A stretch of DNA of 64,000 bases from Lysobacterales bacterium (GCA_017302135.1 JAFLDZ010000008.1:1-64000); one strand, 5' to 3'; positions 18,681-27,958 are shown, counted from the first letter of the stretch. The notes: a model not told the origin generated them from the sequence alone. Numbers and translations: made by a program.

Positions 18681-19702
18681 GTACGATGCCTCCCATCGAA
18701 ACCTGGCTTCCGGTCGCATGGTTCGCGGTGATCGCGTTCGGCGTGATGATGTATGTGCTGCTCGACGGCTTCGTGCTGGGGCTCGGCATCCTCGCGCCGT
18801 TCGCGGAAGACGACGATCAGCTCGATCACATGATGAACACCGCCGCGCCGATCTGGGACGGCAACGAAACCTGGCTGGTGCTCGGCGGCGCCGGTTTGCT
18901 GGCGGCGTTTCCGAAGGTCTATGCGCTGGTGCTGTCGGCGCTGTATCTGCCGGTGCTGCTGATGCTGATCGCGCTGGTGTTCCGCGGCGTGGCGTTCGAG
19001 TTCCGGTTCAAGGCGCATACGCTGCGGCGCGCATGGGGCACCGCGTTCTGGCTGGGCTCGGTATTCGCGGCGTTCGCGCAGGGCGTGATTCTCGGCGCGA
19101 TCGTCGAAGGCATGCCGCTGCAGGCGGGCAAGTACGTCGGCGGTGCGTTCGGCTGGTTCAGTCCGTTCTCGATGCTGACCGGCGTTGCGGTGTTGACCGG
19201 GTACGCGCTGCTCGGCGCGACGTGGCTGATCCTGAAAACCGACGGCAAACTGCAGACGATGGCGCGCACGCTTGCGCGACCGCTCACCTTGAATGTGTTC
19301 GCCTTCATCGGTCTGGTCAGCGCGTGGCTGCCGTTCCTGGACAGCCACGTGATGGCACGCTGGTTCGAAGGCGAGCGTTTCCTTTGGCTGTCGCCGGTGC
19401 CGCTGCTGGTGCTGTTCGCGACCTTCGCGCTGTGGCGCGCGATCCCGCGACACGATCACGACGCGCGCCCGTTCATGCTGAGTCTGTCGCTGTTCCTGCT
19501 CGGCTTCGCGGGACTGCTGCTGGGCATGTGGCCGTACATCGTGCCGCCCGTGTTGACGATCTGGGACGCCGCCGCGCCGCCGGCCACCCAGGGCTTCGCG
19601 CTGGCGGGACTGGTGGTGCTGCTGCCGGCGATCCTCGGCTACACGTGGTGGTCGTATTCGGTGTTCAAGGGGAAAGTGGCTGCGGATGCGGGGTATCACT
19701 AG
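18677..19702 (+). CDS. cydB: Cytochrome bd-type quinol oxidase subunit II
   Basis: A 341-residue membrane protein with about eight to nine hydrophobic helices. The family opening [21 protein letters not shown] and the segment [20 protein letters not shown] are clear. It carries no haem ligands of its own but stabilises the CydA haem site. The start overlaps the cydA stop (ATGA). No cydX-type small ORF was recognised after the stop; the following bases translate into low-complexity sequence. Length is within the CydB/CioB range. Confidence 0.95.
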   Translation: MSTMPPIETWLPVAWFAVIAFGVMMYVLLDGFVLGLGILAPFAEDDDQLDHMMNTAAPIWDGNETWLVLGGAGLLAAFPKVYALVLSALYLPVLLMLIALVFRGVAFEFRFKAHTLRRAWGTAFWLGSVFAAFAQGVILGAIVEGMPLQAGKYVGGAFGWFSPFSMLTGVAVLTGYALLGATWLILKTDGKLQTMARTLARPLTLNVFAFIGLVSAWLPFLDSHVMARWFEGERFLWLSPVPLLVLFATFALWRAIPRHDHDARPFMLSLSLFLLGFAGLLLGMWPYIVPPVLTIWDAAAPPATQGFALAGLVVLLPAILGYTWWSYSVFKGKVAADAGYH

Positions 19703-20037
19703 AGAGCGCCCGTTCACCCCGACCCCCACTCCTTCAGGCACCCTCGTCCGGCGCTCGCGCACAGCGCTCGGGCGTTCATCGGTGCGCGCAGCGAGCGAGG
19801 GCGAGGGGAGCTCTAGCCCCAAACCGTGCTTTGCCTCACAATTCGTCGGGAATCCCCACGATATCCGGCAGTTGGGCGATACTTGGATATATCCGCCGCA
19901 AGTCACGCACGCAAGTGATTGATTTGACAGGGGCGGGTTTCGAAAGAAGCCCGTGGCGCCAAGTTCCCCGCATCCGCCTCACGGCGGCTGCGCCGGGTCT
20001 TTTCATCCTGTCATCCGAGGCATCTTCCGTTCCGGCC
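19703..20037. other. Intergenic region between cydB and the YcgL gene
   Basis: Contains a degraded G+C-rich inverted segment near 19731-19812 (CGCTCGGGCG and GCGAGGGCGAGGGGAG) typical of repeat debris in xanthomonads. AT-richer DNA with a TTGACA at 19924-19929 follows, without a matching -10. No credible gene was found; the short open frame here is low complexity. Confidence 0.45.
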
Positions 20038-20307
20038 ATGCACGCCTACGTCTACAAGAGCCAACGGAAGGCCGACACCTATCTCTATCTGGTGGCGCGC
20101 GACGACTTCGCGTGTCTGCCCGAGCCCCTGCGCGCCCAGCTCGGGCCGCTGCAGTTCGTACTCGAAGTCGCGCTGACGCCGGAACGCAAACTGGCCCGGG
20201 TCGATCCCGCCGTGGTCCGCGCCAACCTCGGCGCGCAGCGATTCCACGTGCAGTTCCCGCCGACGATGGCCGATCCGATGACCGAAGACTGGGGCACGGA
20301 TGGCTGA
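20038..20307 (+). CDS. YcgL domain-containing protein
   Basis: An 89-residue cytoplasmic protein recognised by [18 protein letters not shown], the [15 protein letters not shown] segment and the [13 protein letters not shown] and FHVQFPP endings of the YcgL family. Its function is not established. The start at 20038 matches the usual N-terminus, although no good ribosome binding site is seen. Its last 8 bases overlap the beginning of the ankyrin gene, so the pair is translationally coupled. Confidence 0.9.
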   Translation: MHAYVYKSQRKADTYLYLVARDDFACLPEPLRAQLGPLQFVLEVALTPERKLARVDPAVVRANLGAQRFHVQFPPTMADPMTEDWGTDG

Positions 20308-23300
20308 GACCGACACCATCAACACCGCGCCACCGCCGGCCCGTTTCGGGCTGGTGGCGCTGTCGATCGGGCTGGCGTCGACCGTGCTGGCCGTCGTCGG
20401 CGGTGCCGTCGTCGGCGGGCTGGCCGGCGCGGCGCTCGCCGTCGTATTCGGCCTGCTTGCCCAGCCCGCTCTCGCGCTGGCTGCGCGCGGCGGCAGCTTC
20501 GTTGCGCGCGAGGCCGGCCGCGATGCGTGGCCGGTGCTGGCACTGTGGGCGCTGGCGCTGCTGGCGCTGTTCGCACTGATCGCCTGGCCGCTGTCGGCGC
20601 TGCTGCAGGGGCGGACGCTTGGCGCTGCGGTTGCTGTCAGTGCCGTGGTCGGCGGGGCACTGATCGGACTGTGGCGGACCTGGCCGCTGTGGCGCTGGCA
20701 GGAAGGCGAGGGCGGCACGCTGCAGGCGCATTGGCGTGCGCTCGGCGACATCGACACCCGCGCGTGGCGCGGACTCGGTGCTGCGCTGCTGCTGGCGCTG
20801 CCGTTGGCCGGCGTTCTGCTGCTGGCGTGGCCGGACCTGATGTCGTCTTCGATGCGTTGGATCGTCGCTGGCGTGTGCGCGCTGGTCTGGCCGCTCGCGC
20901 ATCGCGCACTGCTGCGGATGCCGTCGCCGTCGGCGGTCACCGCCGACGCGCTGCTGCAGGAAGCCATCGACGAGGAAGAGGTCGAAGCTTCGGCGCTCGA
21001 CAGCACGACCGCTCTGAGTGGCGCCGATCTCGACGCCGCGCTGTACGACGCCGCGCGTCACGGCCGCGCCGAGCGTGCGCTGGCGATGCTCGATGCCGGC
21101 GCGAATCCGCATGCGCTGCCGCCGGCCGATGCCCGCGACCAGCGCACGCTGCCGATGCTGGCGGCGGTGCTGCCCGATCTGCGCCTGCTGCGCACGCTGA
21201 TAGCGCACGGCATCGATCTGAACAATGCGCATGCCGGGATGACCCCGCTGATCGCCGCGACCCGCGACAGCTGGCACGGCCGTCCCGAAGCGGTGATGAC
21301 GCTGCTCACCAACGGCGCCGACCCGCGCACCGCCGACGGCGAAGGCAATACGCCGTTGCATTACGCCGCCCGCAGCTCCGACCCCGGCGTGGCCGCGCTG
21401 CTGCGCGATGCCGGCGCGGAAATCGATCCGCTGAATCGCGACCACGCCAGTCCGCTGGCCCTGGCATGCACCGCCGGCAACTGGCGGCTCGCGCGTTTCC
21501 TGCTGGAACGCGGCGCGAAGCCGGAATTGCCCGGCGCGCTGCCGGCGCTGCATGCCGCTGCGGGCGGCGACGAAGACGACCCGGCCGGCGTGCAGCTGCT
21601 GTTGAAACATCGCGCCAAGGCCGATGCGCGCGATGCGCGCGGGCGCAGCGCGCTGCATGAAGCCGCCTATGCCGGGCATCCCGAGATCATCGGCATCCTG
21701 CTCGGCGCCGGCGCCGATATCCACGCCCGCGATGGCGATCAACGCACGCCGTTTCTCGAAGCCGCGCGCGGCGGCCGCATGCCGGCGCTGCTGGCGCTCA
21801 ACGATGCGCGTCCCGACGTGCATGCGGTCGATGCTCTTGGCCGTCACGCGCTGATCCTGGCGTGCATGGCCGATGCCCCGTCGCCGACGTTGATCCGCGC
21901 GCTGCTGGATCTGGGCATCGATACCGCGCACACCGATCGCGACGGCAAGCGCGCGATCGATCACGCCGCTTCCGCCGGCCGCTGGGCGCTGGTCTCGGCG
22001 ATCGATCCGCATTACCTGCTGCCTGCGAGCGTCGGCGCCGATGCCGATGCGCCGCTGCCGGACCGTCCGCCGATCTCGCTGCTGCGCGATGCGCTGTACG
22101 AAGGACCCGGCGCGCTCGACCAGCAGGATCAATTGCAGCGACTGCTGCCGCTGGTGTCGACGCAGGAACTCGGCGGCCTGCTGCGCGACGGCGAATCGCC
22201 GGCCGAACCGGCGCAGATCGAATGGCTGCTGCGCCACGGCGCCGATCCCGACGTCCGCGACGAACACGGCGATACCCCGATGTTCGCGTGGTTGGCGCAC
22301 GGCCCGGCCACCGCGCCTTCGATCCACGCACTGCTGCGTCGCGGCGTATCGCCCGCAGGCGCCGGTGGCCTCGCGCGTTTTCTCGCCGCCTGCGTCGCGG
22401 CGGATCGCGCCGAGCGCGGGCTGGAAAAACTCGCGCTGGAACTGCTCGATCGTGGCGCCGACCCGTTCGCATCCGCACCGGGCGGCGATCCGCCACTGAC
22501 GCTCGCGGTGCGTCTGGGCTGGACCCAGGTCATCGCACGTCTCATCGACATCGGCATCGCGCTCGACGTGCGCGATCAGCACGGCATGACCGCGCTGCAT
22601 CTGGCCGCCGCGCTGCGCCGCGAGCCGATCGTCAAACAGTTGATCCTGCACGGCGCCTCGCCGAACGTGCGTGCCGCCGACGGCCAGACGCCGCTGGGCG
22701 TGGCGCTGTCGAGCGGCCGTCGCGATCTCGCCGATTGGCTCGACTGGCGGCAATGGCCGCTGCCGGGTCGCGCGCTGCGTCCGTCGGATCTGCCGCAGGC
22801 TGCGGTCGTTGGCGATGCCGATGCGGTGCGCCGCCTGCTCGACCTCGGCATGCCGATCAACACCACCGACGCCCAGGGCTGCTCCGCGCTGCTGCGTGCG
22901 GCCGGCGGTGGCCATCGCGCGGTGGTCGATCTGCTGCTGGCGCGCGGCGCCGACCCGAAGCTCGCCGCACGCACCGGCGCCACGCCGCTGTCGGCGGCGG
23001 TGAGCATGCGTCAGGTGGAGATCGTCGACCGCCTGCTCGCAGCCGGCGCCACGCTCGAACAGCGCCTGCCCGGCGATGTCACCGTGCTGATGCTGTCCGC
23101 TGCGCTCGGCCTGCCGGACGTCTGCACGCGGCTGCTCGCGGCCGGCGCCAATATCAACGCCACCGATTCGCAGGGCCTCACGCCGCTGCACTGCGCGGCG
23201 CTGTTCGGCTTCACCACCCGCGACCGTCGCCGTTTGATCGCGCTGCTCGATGCGCTGCTGCTCGCCGGCGCCGATCCCGACGTCCAGGCGGCGGGCGGCG

Positions 23301-23644
23301 TGACGCCGCTGCTGCTGTTGCTTGGCGCGCGCGCCGAACCCGGCACCGCCTGCGATGAGGAAGTGGTGCTGGCAGGCATGGCGCGTTTGCTCGACGAAAA
23401 CGCCAGCCTGAAGGTGCGCGATCCGCGCGGTTTTGGCCCACTGCATCTGGCGGCGCTGCACGGTCTGCTGCGGGTGACGCAGCAGTTGCTGCACGATGGC
23501 GCGGAGCCGGAAAGTCGCGATGTATTGAATCGCACGCCGCGCGAGATCGCGGTGATGCGCGGTTTCGTGGATGTGGCGGCGGAGTTCGTGCCACAGTCGG
23601 GCAATGTGTCGATGGCGCGGTTTTTGAAGAATCGCGAGGGTTGA
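20300..23644 (+). CDS. Large ankyrin-repeat protein with N-terminal membrane segments
   Basis: A 1,114-residue protein. Hydrophobic segments at about residues 15-60, 75-105 and 160-205 ([18 protein letters not shown] and neighbours) suggest four to six membrane helices. From about residue 235 to the end there are some twenty ankyrin-like units, several with the textbook [38 protein letters not shown] and [28 protein letters not shown] patterns. Others are degenerate. Such a solenoid on the cytoplasmic or periplasmic face would bind a partner protein. Similar ankyrin proteins exist next to ycgL in xanthomonads, but no function is known to me. The gene is the last of the pair; repeat DNA begins after its stop. 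Confidence 0.88.
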   Translation: MAETDTINTAPPPARFGLVALSIGLASTVLAVVGGAVVGGLAGAALAVVFGLLAQPALALAARGGSFVAREAGRDAWPVLALWALALLALFALIAWPLSALLQGRTLGAAVAVSAVVGGALIGLWRTWPLWRWQEGEGGTLQAHWRALGDIDTRAWRGLGAALLLALPLAGVLLLAWPDLMSSSMRWIVAGVCALVWPLAHRALLRMPSPSAVTADALLQEAIDEEEVEASALDSTTALSGADLDAALYDAARHGRAERALAMLDAGANPHALPPADARDQRTLPMLAAVLPDLRLLRTLIAHGIDLNNAHAGMTPLIAATRDSWHGRPEAVMTLLTNGADPRTADGEGNTPLHYAARSSDPGVAALLRDAGAEIDPLNRDHASPLALACTAGNWRLARFLLERGAKPELPGALPALHAAAGGDEDDPAGVQLLLKHRAKADARDARGRSALHEAAYAGHPEIIGILLGAGADIHARDGDQRTPFLEAARGGRMPALLALNDARPDVHAVDALGRHALILACMADAPSPTLIRALLDLGIDTAHTDRDGKRAIDHAASAGRWALVSAIDPHYLLPASVGADADAPLPDRPPISLLRDALYEGPGALDQQDQLQRLLPLVSTQELGGLLRDGESPAEPAQIEWLLRHGADPDVRDEHGDTPMFAWLAHGPATAPSIHALLRRGVSPAGAGGLARFLAACVAADRAERGLEKLALELLDRGADPFASAPGGDPPLTLAVRLGWTQVIARLIDIGIALDVRDQHGMTALHLAAALRREPIVKQLILHGASPNVRAADGQTPLGVALSSGRRDLADWLDWRQWPLPGRALRPSDLPQAAVVGDADAVRRLLDLGMPINTTDAQGCSALLRAAGGGHRAVVDLLLARGADPKLAARTGATPLSAAVSMRQVEIVDRLLAAGATLEQRLPGDVTVLMLSAALGLPDVCTRLLAAGANINATDSQGLTPLHCAALFGFTTRDRRRLIALLDALLLAGADPDVQAAGGVTPLLLLLGARAEPGTACDEEVVLAGMARLLDENASLKVRDPRGFGPLHLAALHGLLRVTQQLLHDGAEPESRDVLNRTPREIAVMRGFVDVAAEFVPQSGNVSMARFLKNREG

Positions 23645-23673
23645 TTTTTTGCGCCGCTGGCGCTATCCAATGT

Positions 23674-24012
23674 GTCGTCACCCCCGCGAACGCGGGGGTC
23701 CAGCGTCTTTGCTTTTTGCTGGTTTGAAGATGACGACGGATGGTTCGCGGGGAAAGCCTGGAACCTTTTTCGCGCTGGTGCGCGAGTTACTTTCTTTGGC
23801 GCAAAGAAAGTAACCAAAGAAAACACTTCACGTCCAATTCAAACCTGCCACCTGAAAAGAAGCCGGGATTTTTCGATGCGACATCCATGTTCCATCGAAA
23901 AACGGCGCACGTCCTGTGCGCCGCCCTCCGGGTCTCCAGACGAGTCCGGCATCGCGATTGTCCTGGTGTCGAGGGGACGATGGAGTTGTGCGCAGCTCAT
24001 GCAAATCGATCA
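23674..24012 (+). repeat. Long intergenic repeat, left copy
   Basis: Starts with a CCCCCGCGaaCGCGGGGG palindrome (23681-23698). The segment that follows (AAAGCCTGGAACC, GCGCGAGTTACTTTCTTTGG, TTTTTCGATGnGACATCC, GGCGCACnnCCTGTGCGCCG) is the reverse complement of 25974-26380 in the same order. Smaller hairpins lie inside: CTTTCTTTGGCGCAAAGAAAG and GGCGCACgtcctGTGCGCC. No gene is seen from the ankyrin stop to 24279. It is an intergenic repeat family, not coding DNA. Confidence 0.8.
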
Positions 24013-24200
24013 TCGTTGGTGGTAATCGACTTGGCTCGTAGTCGACGACGCTCTGCTCGATGGACAACACCCGGGATCTTCAGACTCCTTCGTCCCGACA
24101 CCTTTCAGCAGTCGAGGCTGGTCAAGCCGGATTCCAGTAGCTTTGCTGTTTGTAATGTTGGCTCGAAGCATGCCGCAGATGGTTCGCGGGCAATACATGA

Positions 24201-24232
24201 CGTTGACGCGCTGAGACGGCGAGGCCAAACTT
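24201..24232 (+). repeat. 32-bp direct repeat, copy 1
   Basis: Matches 24963-24994 at 26 of 32 positions (core CGTTGACG.GCTGA.ACG...GGCCA.ACTT). It sits 47 bases before the DUF2846-like gene. Its nature is unknown. Confidence 0.55.
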
Positions 24233-24279
24233 TTGACTGCGGCGCAGTTTCAGTGCTTATTCCATGGCCAGGAGACAAG

Positions 24280-24738
24280 ATGAAATCTACTGTCAGGCAC
24301 GTATTGATCACGGCAACCACGTTGACTATCTACTGCTTTTCAACATCAATATCAGCATCTGGCCCAAACGCAAATCGCCCAGAGCTCGTCGCAAGAGATG
24401 ACCAAGCACTTGTAGTTTTTTGTCGTGCCAGTGCGTTGAAGGGCGTAGCTTGGGGCCACGACTACTACATCGATGGCGTACATGTTGCCAAACTCTCCTC
24501 AGGCGGATACACGCAAGTCGATATTCCTGCCAGAGAGGTGATTGTTAGTACCGGGCCGAAAAGAAATCCAACATTCAGAGAGAGAAAAATAGACGCCGAA
24601 GTTGGTCGTATCTACTATGTTATCGATGATCCCGGAAACAGCTTTGCAAGCTATGAGACATTGATTGTTACTGGCACGGATGATTGCACACGGCGCGCCA
24701 AAAAGTTTCAAGCTCCAATTTTCAATAGCATTGAGTGA
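24280..24738 (+). CDS. Putative DUF2846-like exported protein
   Basis: A 152-residue protein visibly AT-richer than its neighbours. The start at 24280 follows a CAGGAGACAAG ribosome binding site. Hydrophobic residues near positions 8-25 (VLITATTLTIYCFSTSISA) form a signal peptide with likely cleavage after SISA. The following region, VVFCRASALKGVAWGHDYYIDGVHVAKLSSGGYTQVDI, resembles the DUF2846 pattern (a beta-strand module with 'VYIDG' followed by a 'gsY...vpPG' turn). Two cysteines remain in the mature chain (VFCRA and DDCTRR). It stands in the island between inverted repeats, suggesting acquisition by transfer. Function unknown. Confidence 0.65.
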   Translation: MKSTVRHVLITATTLTIYCFSTSISASGPNANRPELVARDDQALVVFCRASALKGVAWGHDYYIDGVHVAKLSSGGYTQVDIPAREVIVSTGPKRNPTFRERKIDAEVGRIYYVIDDPGNSFASYETLIVTGTDDCTRRAKKFQAPIFNSIE

Positions 24739-24788
24739 CAGCAAGGCAAGGAGGGTTGAGTGAATAATGGACCCCATAGTCCATAGTC

Positions 24789-24882
24789 CATAGTCCATCG
24801 TTCCATCAAAACCAAACGAACTTTGCAGCCGGATTTGCATCAAGACCCAAAGGGCGGCGCACAGGATGTGCGCCGCCCTTCG
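24789..24882 (-). repeat. Partial third copy of the long intergenic repeat
   Basis: The stretch from CCATCGTTCCATCAAAACC to GTGCGCCGCCCTTCGA is in the same orientation as the right flank copy (25997-26094) and aligns closely with it. It is preceded by three copies of CCATAGT at 24774-24794. It divides the island into two gene-bearing segments. The rest of 24739-25232 contains a direct repeat, a T-arm-like hairpin and no gene. Confidence 0.75.
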
Positions 24883-24962
24883 AGTGTGCGATCAAGGGTT
24901 GGTCCGTTCTGCCCGAATTTTGTTAGGGCCAAGTCTTATGTTGGGATGTGCAGATATCCCGG

Positions 24963-24994
24963 CGTTGACGTGCTGATACGACAGGGCCAGACTT
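24963..24994 (+). repeat. 32-bp direct repeat, copy 2
   Basis: Second copy of the element at 24201-24232 (26 of 32 identical), upstream of the HEPN-type gene. Each cargo gene of the island is therefore preceded by one copy. Confidence 0.55.
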
Positions 24995-25150
24995 CTCGTC
25001 ATGCGCCAGTTTGGAGTATGGCGTCATGATTTACATGGGCAATCCCCCGGCTGTGCCGAGGGATATTTACTTGGATATCCATTAGGGATTTGGTTACGAT
25101 GCTAGTGGGCGATGGTGTAAGGGGAAACACGCTCCGGAAGGAGAATATTT

Positions 25151-25205
25151 GTGGGGTTCGAATCCCCACCGCCAAAGGACATTCGAGGAGTGTCCTTTGG
25201 CGGTG
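25151..25205 (+). other. tRNA/tmRNA-like T-arm fused to a perfect 15-bp hairpin
   Basis: GTGGGGTTCGAATCCCCAC (25151-25169) is a textbook T-arm with the GTTCGAATC loop. CACCGCCAAAGGACA (25167-25181) pairs perfectly with TGTCCTTTGGCGGTG (25191-25205) across a 9-base loop. No complete tRNA is present: the acceptor strand and CCA end are missing and no anticodon arm fits. The T-arm followed by CCGCC resembles the 3' end of tmRNA, a frequent integration target. It may be an attachment-site remnant that also acts as a terminator. This is inference. Confidence 0.5.
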
Positions 25206-25232
25206 ACTATTCCAGCTAGCAAGCCTAGCAAG

Positions 25233-25943
25233 ATGTACATGCATCACGTGGAAAACCTGCGTGAGTTAGAGCGAGCCATAGTTCAAACAGCTAGACTTGC
25301 TAAAGCAGAGATTGCAAGTCGCGATCCACAGCAAAGTCTGCGCTCACTGCTTCGGCTCTATTCTTTTCTGATTGGGTCGTGGGCGGAGTGCCGCCTGCGA
25401 AAGCTACTCCATGAACAACACGGATTTAATGAAGTAGAACGATCCCATATTCTTGCCGCTGCTACTCAGCTAGAACAGTGGGAACGTACCGTTGATTCTG
25501 CTTTTCGCAAGCATCATGGCATCTCGAAGGCGGAGCTAAGCAGTCGTGTTCTCGGTGTTTCCCATGCGGCACGTAGAGAAGCGCTTCACAGCGTTCTTTC
25601 TGGCGAACTAAAAATTATTATCGAAATTCGCAACAAACTTGCTCACGGACAATGGGTCTACCCGTTCAATAACGCAGGAACTGCCGTTGAGTCTGACAAG
25701 TTCACTTTAATCAACAAAGAGAATCTTCTATCCCTCCAGTTCAAGTATTCGTTGCTGGGCCATCTCGCAGATGCTGTTCATGACTTGGTTGTTAGTCCCT
25801 CAACATTTGAACGAGATTTTGATGATCACTTCAAACGACTCGAGCAAGTCCGTGTAAATCTTGCAGTTAAAAGTTACACCAACTACGAAAGATCATTAGT
25901 CTCCAGTCGTCAGAAGCACAGAGCGTCACGCGCAGCCAAGTAG
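25233..25943 (+). CDS. Putative HEPN-domain protein (possible RNase/defence toxin)
   Basis: A 236-residue, mostly helical, soluble protein, markedly AT-richer than the chromosome around it. At about residues 132-142 it has IIIEIRNKLAHGQWVYPF, which contains the HEPN active-site pattern R-x4-H (RNKLAH). HEPN domains are small helical bundles that in many toxins and abortive-infection proteins form metal-independent RNases; others only bind nucleotides. The start at 25233 is a choice: the frame is open to 25149, but the extra residues are translated from the T-arm hairpin. No second gene (antitoxin) overlaps it. The island context fits mobile defence cargo. Function is inferred from one motif. 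Confidence 0.6.
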   Translation: MYMHHVENLRELERAIVQTARLAKAEIASRDPQQSLRSLLRLYSFLIGSWAECRLRKLLHEQHGFNEVERSHILAAATQLEQWERTVDSAFRKHHGISKAELSSRVLGVSHAARREALHSVLSGELKIIIEIRNKLAHGQWVYPFNNAGTAVESDKFTLINKENLLSLQFKYSLLGHLADAVHDLVVSPSTFERDFDDHFKRLEQVRVNLAVKSYTNYERSLVSSRQKHRASRAAK

Positions 25944-25973
25944 TATGGGGCTGCCTCTCTCAACCGATCCTAC

Positions 25974-26380
25974 ACATGATTCGCATGGGTAGGCGGTGCA
26001 CAGTCCATCGTCCCATCAAAACCCAACGAACTGCGCAGCCGGATTTGTATGAAGACCCAAAGGGCGGCGCACAGGGTGTGCGCCGTTTTTCGATGAGACA
26101 GGGATGTCTCATCGAAAAATCTCGACTTCGCCTCAGTCGGCAGGTTTGAATTGGACTTGAGTGCTTTCTTTGGTTGCTTTCTTGACTCGCACCTGCGGTG
26201 CTCGCCCTTTGGGCCGGCTTCGCCGTTCGCGCCGCTAGCGGCGCAGTGCGCCAAAGAAAGTAACTCGCGCACCAGCGCGAAAAAGGTTCCAGGCTTTCCC
26301 CGCAATCACCCAATCATAGGTTTCGAACCTGCATTGCAAAGCGCAAAGACGTTGGGCTCCCGCGTTCGCGGGGGCGACGA
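25974..26380 (-). repeat. Long intergenic repeat, right copy (inverted)
   Basis: Reverse complement of 23674-24012 with conserved blocks in the same order, ending in CCCGCGttCGCGGGGG near 26359-26374. An additional GC-rich block of about 60 bases (around 26178-26248) is absent from the left copy. No gene lies between 25944 and 26414. Two long copies in opposite orientation bracket the island. Confidence 0.8.
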
Positions 26381-26414
26381 CGCAGTGAGGCGCGCGACAA
26401 AAAAAGTCGAACCC

Positions 26415-26888
26415 TCACCGCCCCAACGGCAACCCCCGAAACGCTTTCACCGTCCGCAGTACGAAACTCGAATTCACATCCGCCACCCCCGCCTGATTCA
26501 ACAGCCGGTCCAGCAGAAACCGCGAGAAGTGTTCGAGATCGCGCACCACCACCTGCAGCAGATAGTCCATATCGCCCGCCAGCGCATGGCAGGCCACCAC
26601 CTCGTCCCACTCGTTGACGAAGCCAGCGAAAGCGGCCACCGCCTCGGCATCGTGGCGCGTGAGCTGTACCCGCACGAAGGCCTGCAGGCCGAGGCCCAAG
26701 CGTTCCGGGTCCACTTCGGCGCGGTAGCCGGCGATCACGCCCTCCCGCTCCAGTCGCTGCACCCGCCTCAGGCAGGCCGACGGCGACAGGTGCACGCGCT
26801 CGGCCAGTTCGGTATTGGTCTGGCGTCCGCTGCGCTGCAGTTCCGCCAGCAGCAGCAAGTCGGTGCGGTCGAGGTCCATGGCGGGCAT
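26415..26888 (-). CDS. Lrp/AsnC-family transcriptional regulator
   Basis: A 157-residue regulator. The N-terminal helix-turn-helix (about residues 18-45) reads LAERVHLSPSACLRRVQRLE, the Lrp/AsnC signature. The RAM ligand-binding domain follows, with CHALAGDMDYLLQVVVRDLEHF near residues 92-113. Start at 26888 is chosen because GGAG lies 7 bases before it; the longer open frame lacks a ribosome binding site. It is divergent from phhA. The intergenic DNA has related AT-rich dyads around GCGCAA and TTGCGC, so amino-acid-responsive control of phenylalanine hydroxylase is likely but inferred. Confidence 0.9.
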   Translation of the reverse strand: MPAMDLDRTDLLLLAELQRSGRQTNTELAERVHLSPSACLRRVQRLEREGVIAGYRAEVDPERLGLGLQAFVRVQLTRHDAEAVAAFAGFVNEWDEVVACHALAGDMDYLLQVVVRDLEHFSRFLLDRLLNQAGVADVNSSFVLRTVKAFRGLPLGR

Positions 26889-27017
26889 CGTATTGCTCCA
26901 AAAATCAAATAAGCGCAACTTTATTGCAGATCAAGGCCATGTGCCTGCAACAAAGCAAGCTTATTGCGCCAGAAGCCGCCTACAGTGTCCAGACCTGCAG
27001 CCTGCACCGGAAGCGCC

Positions 27018-27908
27018 ATGACCCCCGCCCCAGAACGTGTCGAACATCTGATGACCGACAAGGGTTACGTGCCGGTCTACACCACGGCGGTGGTCGAGCA
27101 GCCCTGGGCCGATTACACCGCCACCGATCACGAAGTCTGGGCGACCCTGTTCGCGCGCCAGCAGCAGCTGCTGGTCGGTCGCGCCAGCGAGGAGTTCCTG
27201 CGCAACCAGCTGACGATGGGCATGTCGGCGGATCGGATCCCGAAGTTCGACGATCTCAACCGCATGCTGCGCGCCGCAACCGGCTGGGAAATCATCGGCG
27301 TGGAGGGCCTGCTGCCGGAGCTGGACTTCTTCGATCACCTCGCCAACCGCCGCTTCCCGGTCACCTGGTGGATCCGCAAGCCCGAGCAGTTGGACTATCT
27401 GGCCGAGCCCGATCTGTTCCACGACCTGTTCGGCCACGTGCCGCTGCTGATGAACCCGATGTTCGCCGACTACATGGCCGCCTACGGGCGCGGCGGGGTC
27501 AAGGCGCACGGCATCGGCCCGCAGGCGCTGGTCAATCTGACCCGCCTGTACTGGTACACGGTCGAATTCGGCCTGATCCGCGAGGCCGGTGGCCTGCGCA
27601 TCTACGGCGCCGGCATCCTCAGCTCCAAGGGCGAGAGCCTGCACTGCCTCGACAGCGCCGCGCCCAACCGGATCGGTTTCGATCTGGAGCGGATCATGCG
27701 CACCCGCTACCGCATCGACAGCTACCAGAAGACGTACTTCGTCATCGATAGCTATCATCAATTGATGGAAGCCACCCGGCCGGACTTCACGCCGATCTAT
27801 GCCCGCGTCGGCACGCAGGACTCGATGCCCGCCGGTGCGGTGCTCGACACCGATGCGGTGTTCCATCGCGGCACCGGAGAAGGTTGGCCGGCCGACGCCG
27901 ACTTCTGA
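27018..27908 (+). CDS. phhA: Phenylalanine 4-monooxygenase
   Basis: A 296-residue non-haem iron, pterin-dependent enzyme converting phenylalanine to tyrosine. The iron site is visible as HDLFGH near residues 136-141 with the third ligand Glu in YTVEFGLI near 181. The pterin-binding ITWWIRKPEQLDYL-type segment precedes it. The start at 27018 (MTPAPERVEHLM) gives typical bacterial length; the upstream extension is unsupported. GGAAG lies 6-7 bases before the start. No phhB (pterin dehydratase) follows. A divergent Lrp/AsnC regulator probably controls it. A good terminator follows the stop. Confidence 0.95.
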   Translation: MTPAPERVEHLMTDKGYVPVYTTAVVEQPWADYTATDHEVWATLFARQQQLLVGRASEEFLRNQLTMGMSADRIPKFDDLNRMLRAATGWEIIGVEGLLPELDFFDHLANRRFPVTWWIRKPEQLDYLAEPDLFHDLFGHVPLLMNPMFADYMAAYGRGGVKAHGIGPQALVNLTRLYWYTVEFGLIREAGGLRIYGAGILSSKGESLHCLDSAAPNRIGFDLERIMRTRYRIDSYQKTYFVIDSYHQLMEATRPDFTPIYARVGTQDSMPAGAVLDTDAVFHRGTGEGWPADADF

Positions 27909-27934
27909 GAAACCTTGCTCGGGAGCGATAGGCA

Positions 27935-27958
27935 GAAGGCCCGCAGATGCGGGCCTTC
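27935..27958 (+). terminator. Intrinsic terminator of phhA
   Basis: GAAGGCCCGCA and TGCGGGCCTTC form an 11-bp palindrome, effectively a 10-bp stem with an A-GA-T loop, followed by CTGCGTTGCG. It separates phhA from the cbb3 promoter. Confidence 0.75.

Noticed and set aside
19686..19922. Small protein gene after cydB (CydX-like)
   Set aside because: 78 residues of Arg/Ser/Pro-rich low complexity with no membrane helix; CydX has one.
20003..23494. Open frame of 1,163 residues antisense to the ankyrin gene
   Set aside because: Shadow of a high-GC gene: rich in Arg, Gln and His, without domain signal, while the plus strand encodes clear ankyrin repeats.
23674..24279. Coding sequence in the left repeat (open frame continuing into the DUF2846-like gene)
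   Set aside because: The frame is open only by chance through repeat DNA; the signal peptide and ribosome binding site support a start at 24280.
24890..25000. Integron attC site in the island
   Set aside because: GTTAGGGC near 24923 resembles a core site, but the RYYYAAC partner and L boxes cannot be placed and no integrase is present.
25066..25175. Complete class II tRNA gene
   Set aside because: A T-arm and a CTCC-GGAA-GGAG variable-arm-like stem are present, but no acceptor stem, no D-arm and no anticodon loop with T33 can be drawn.
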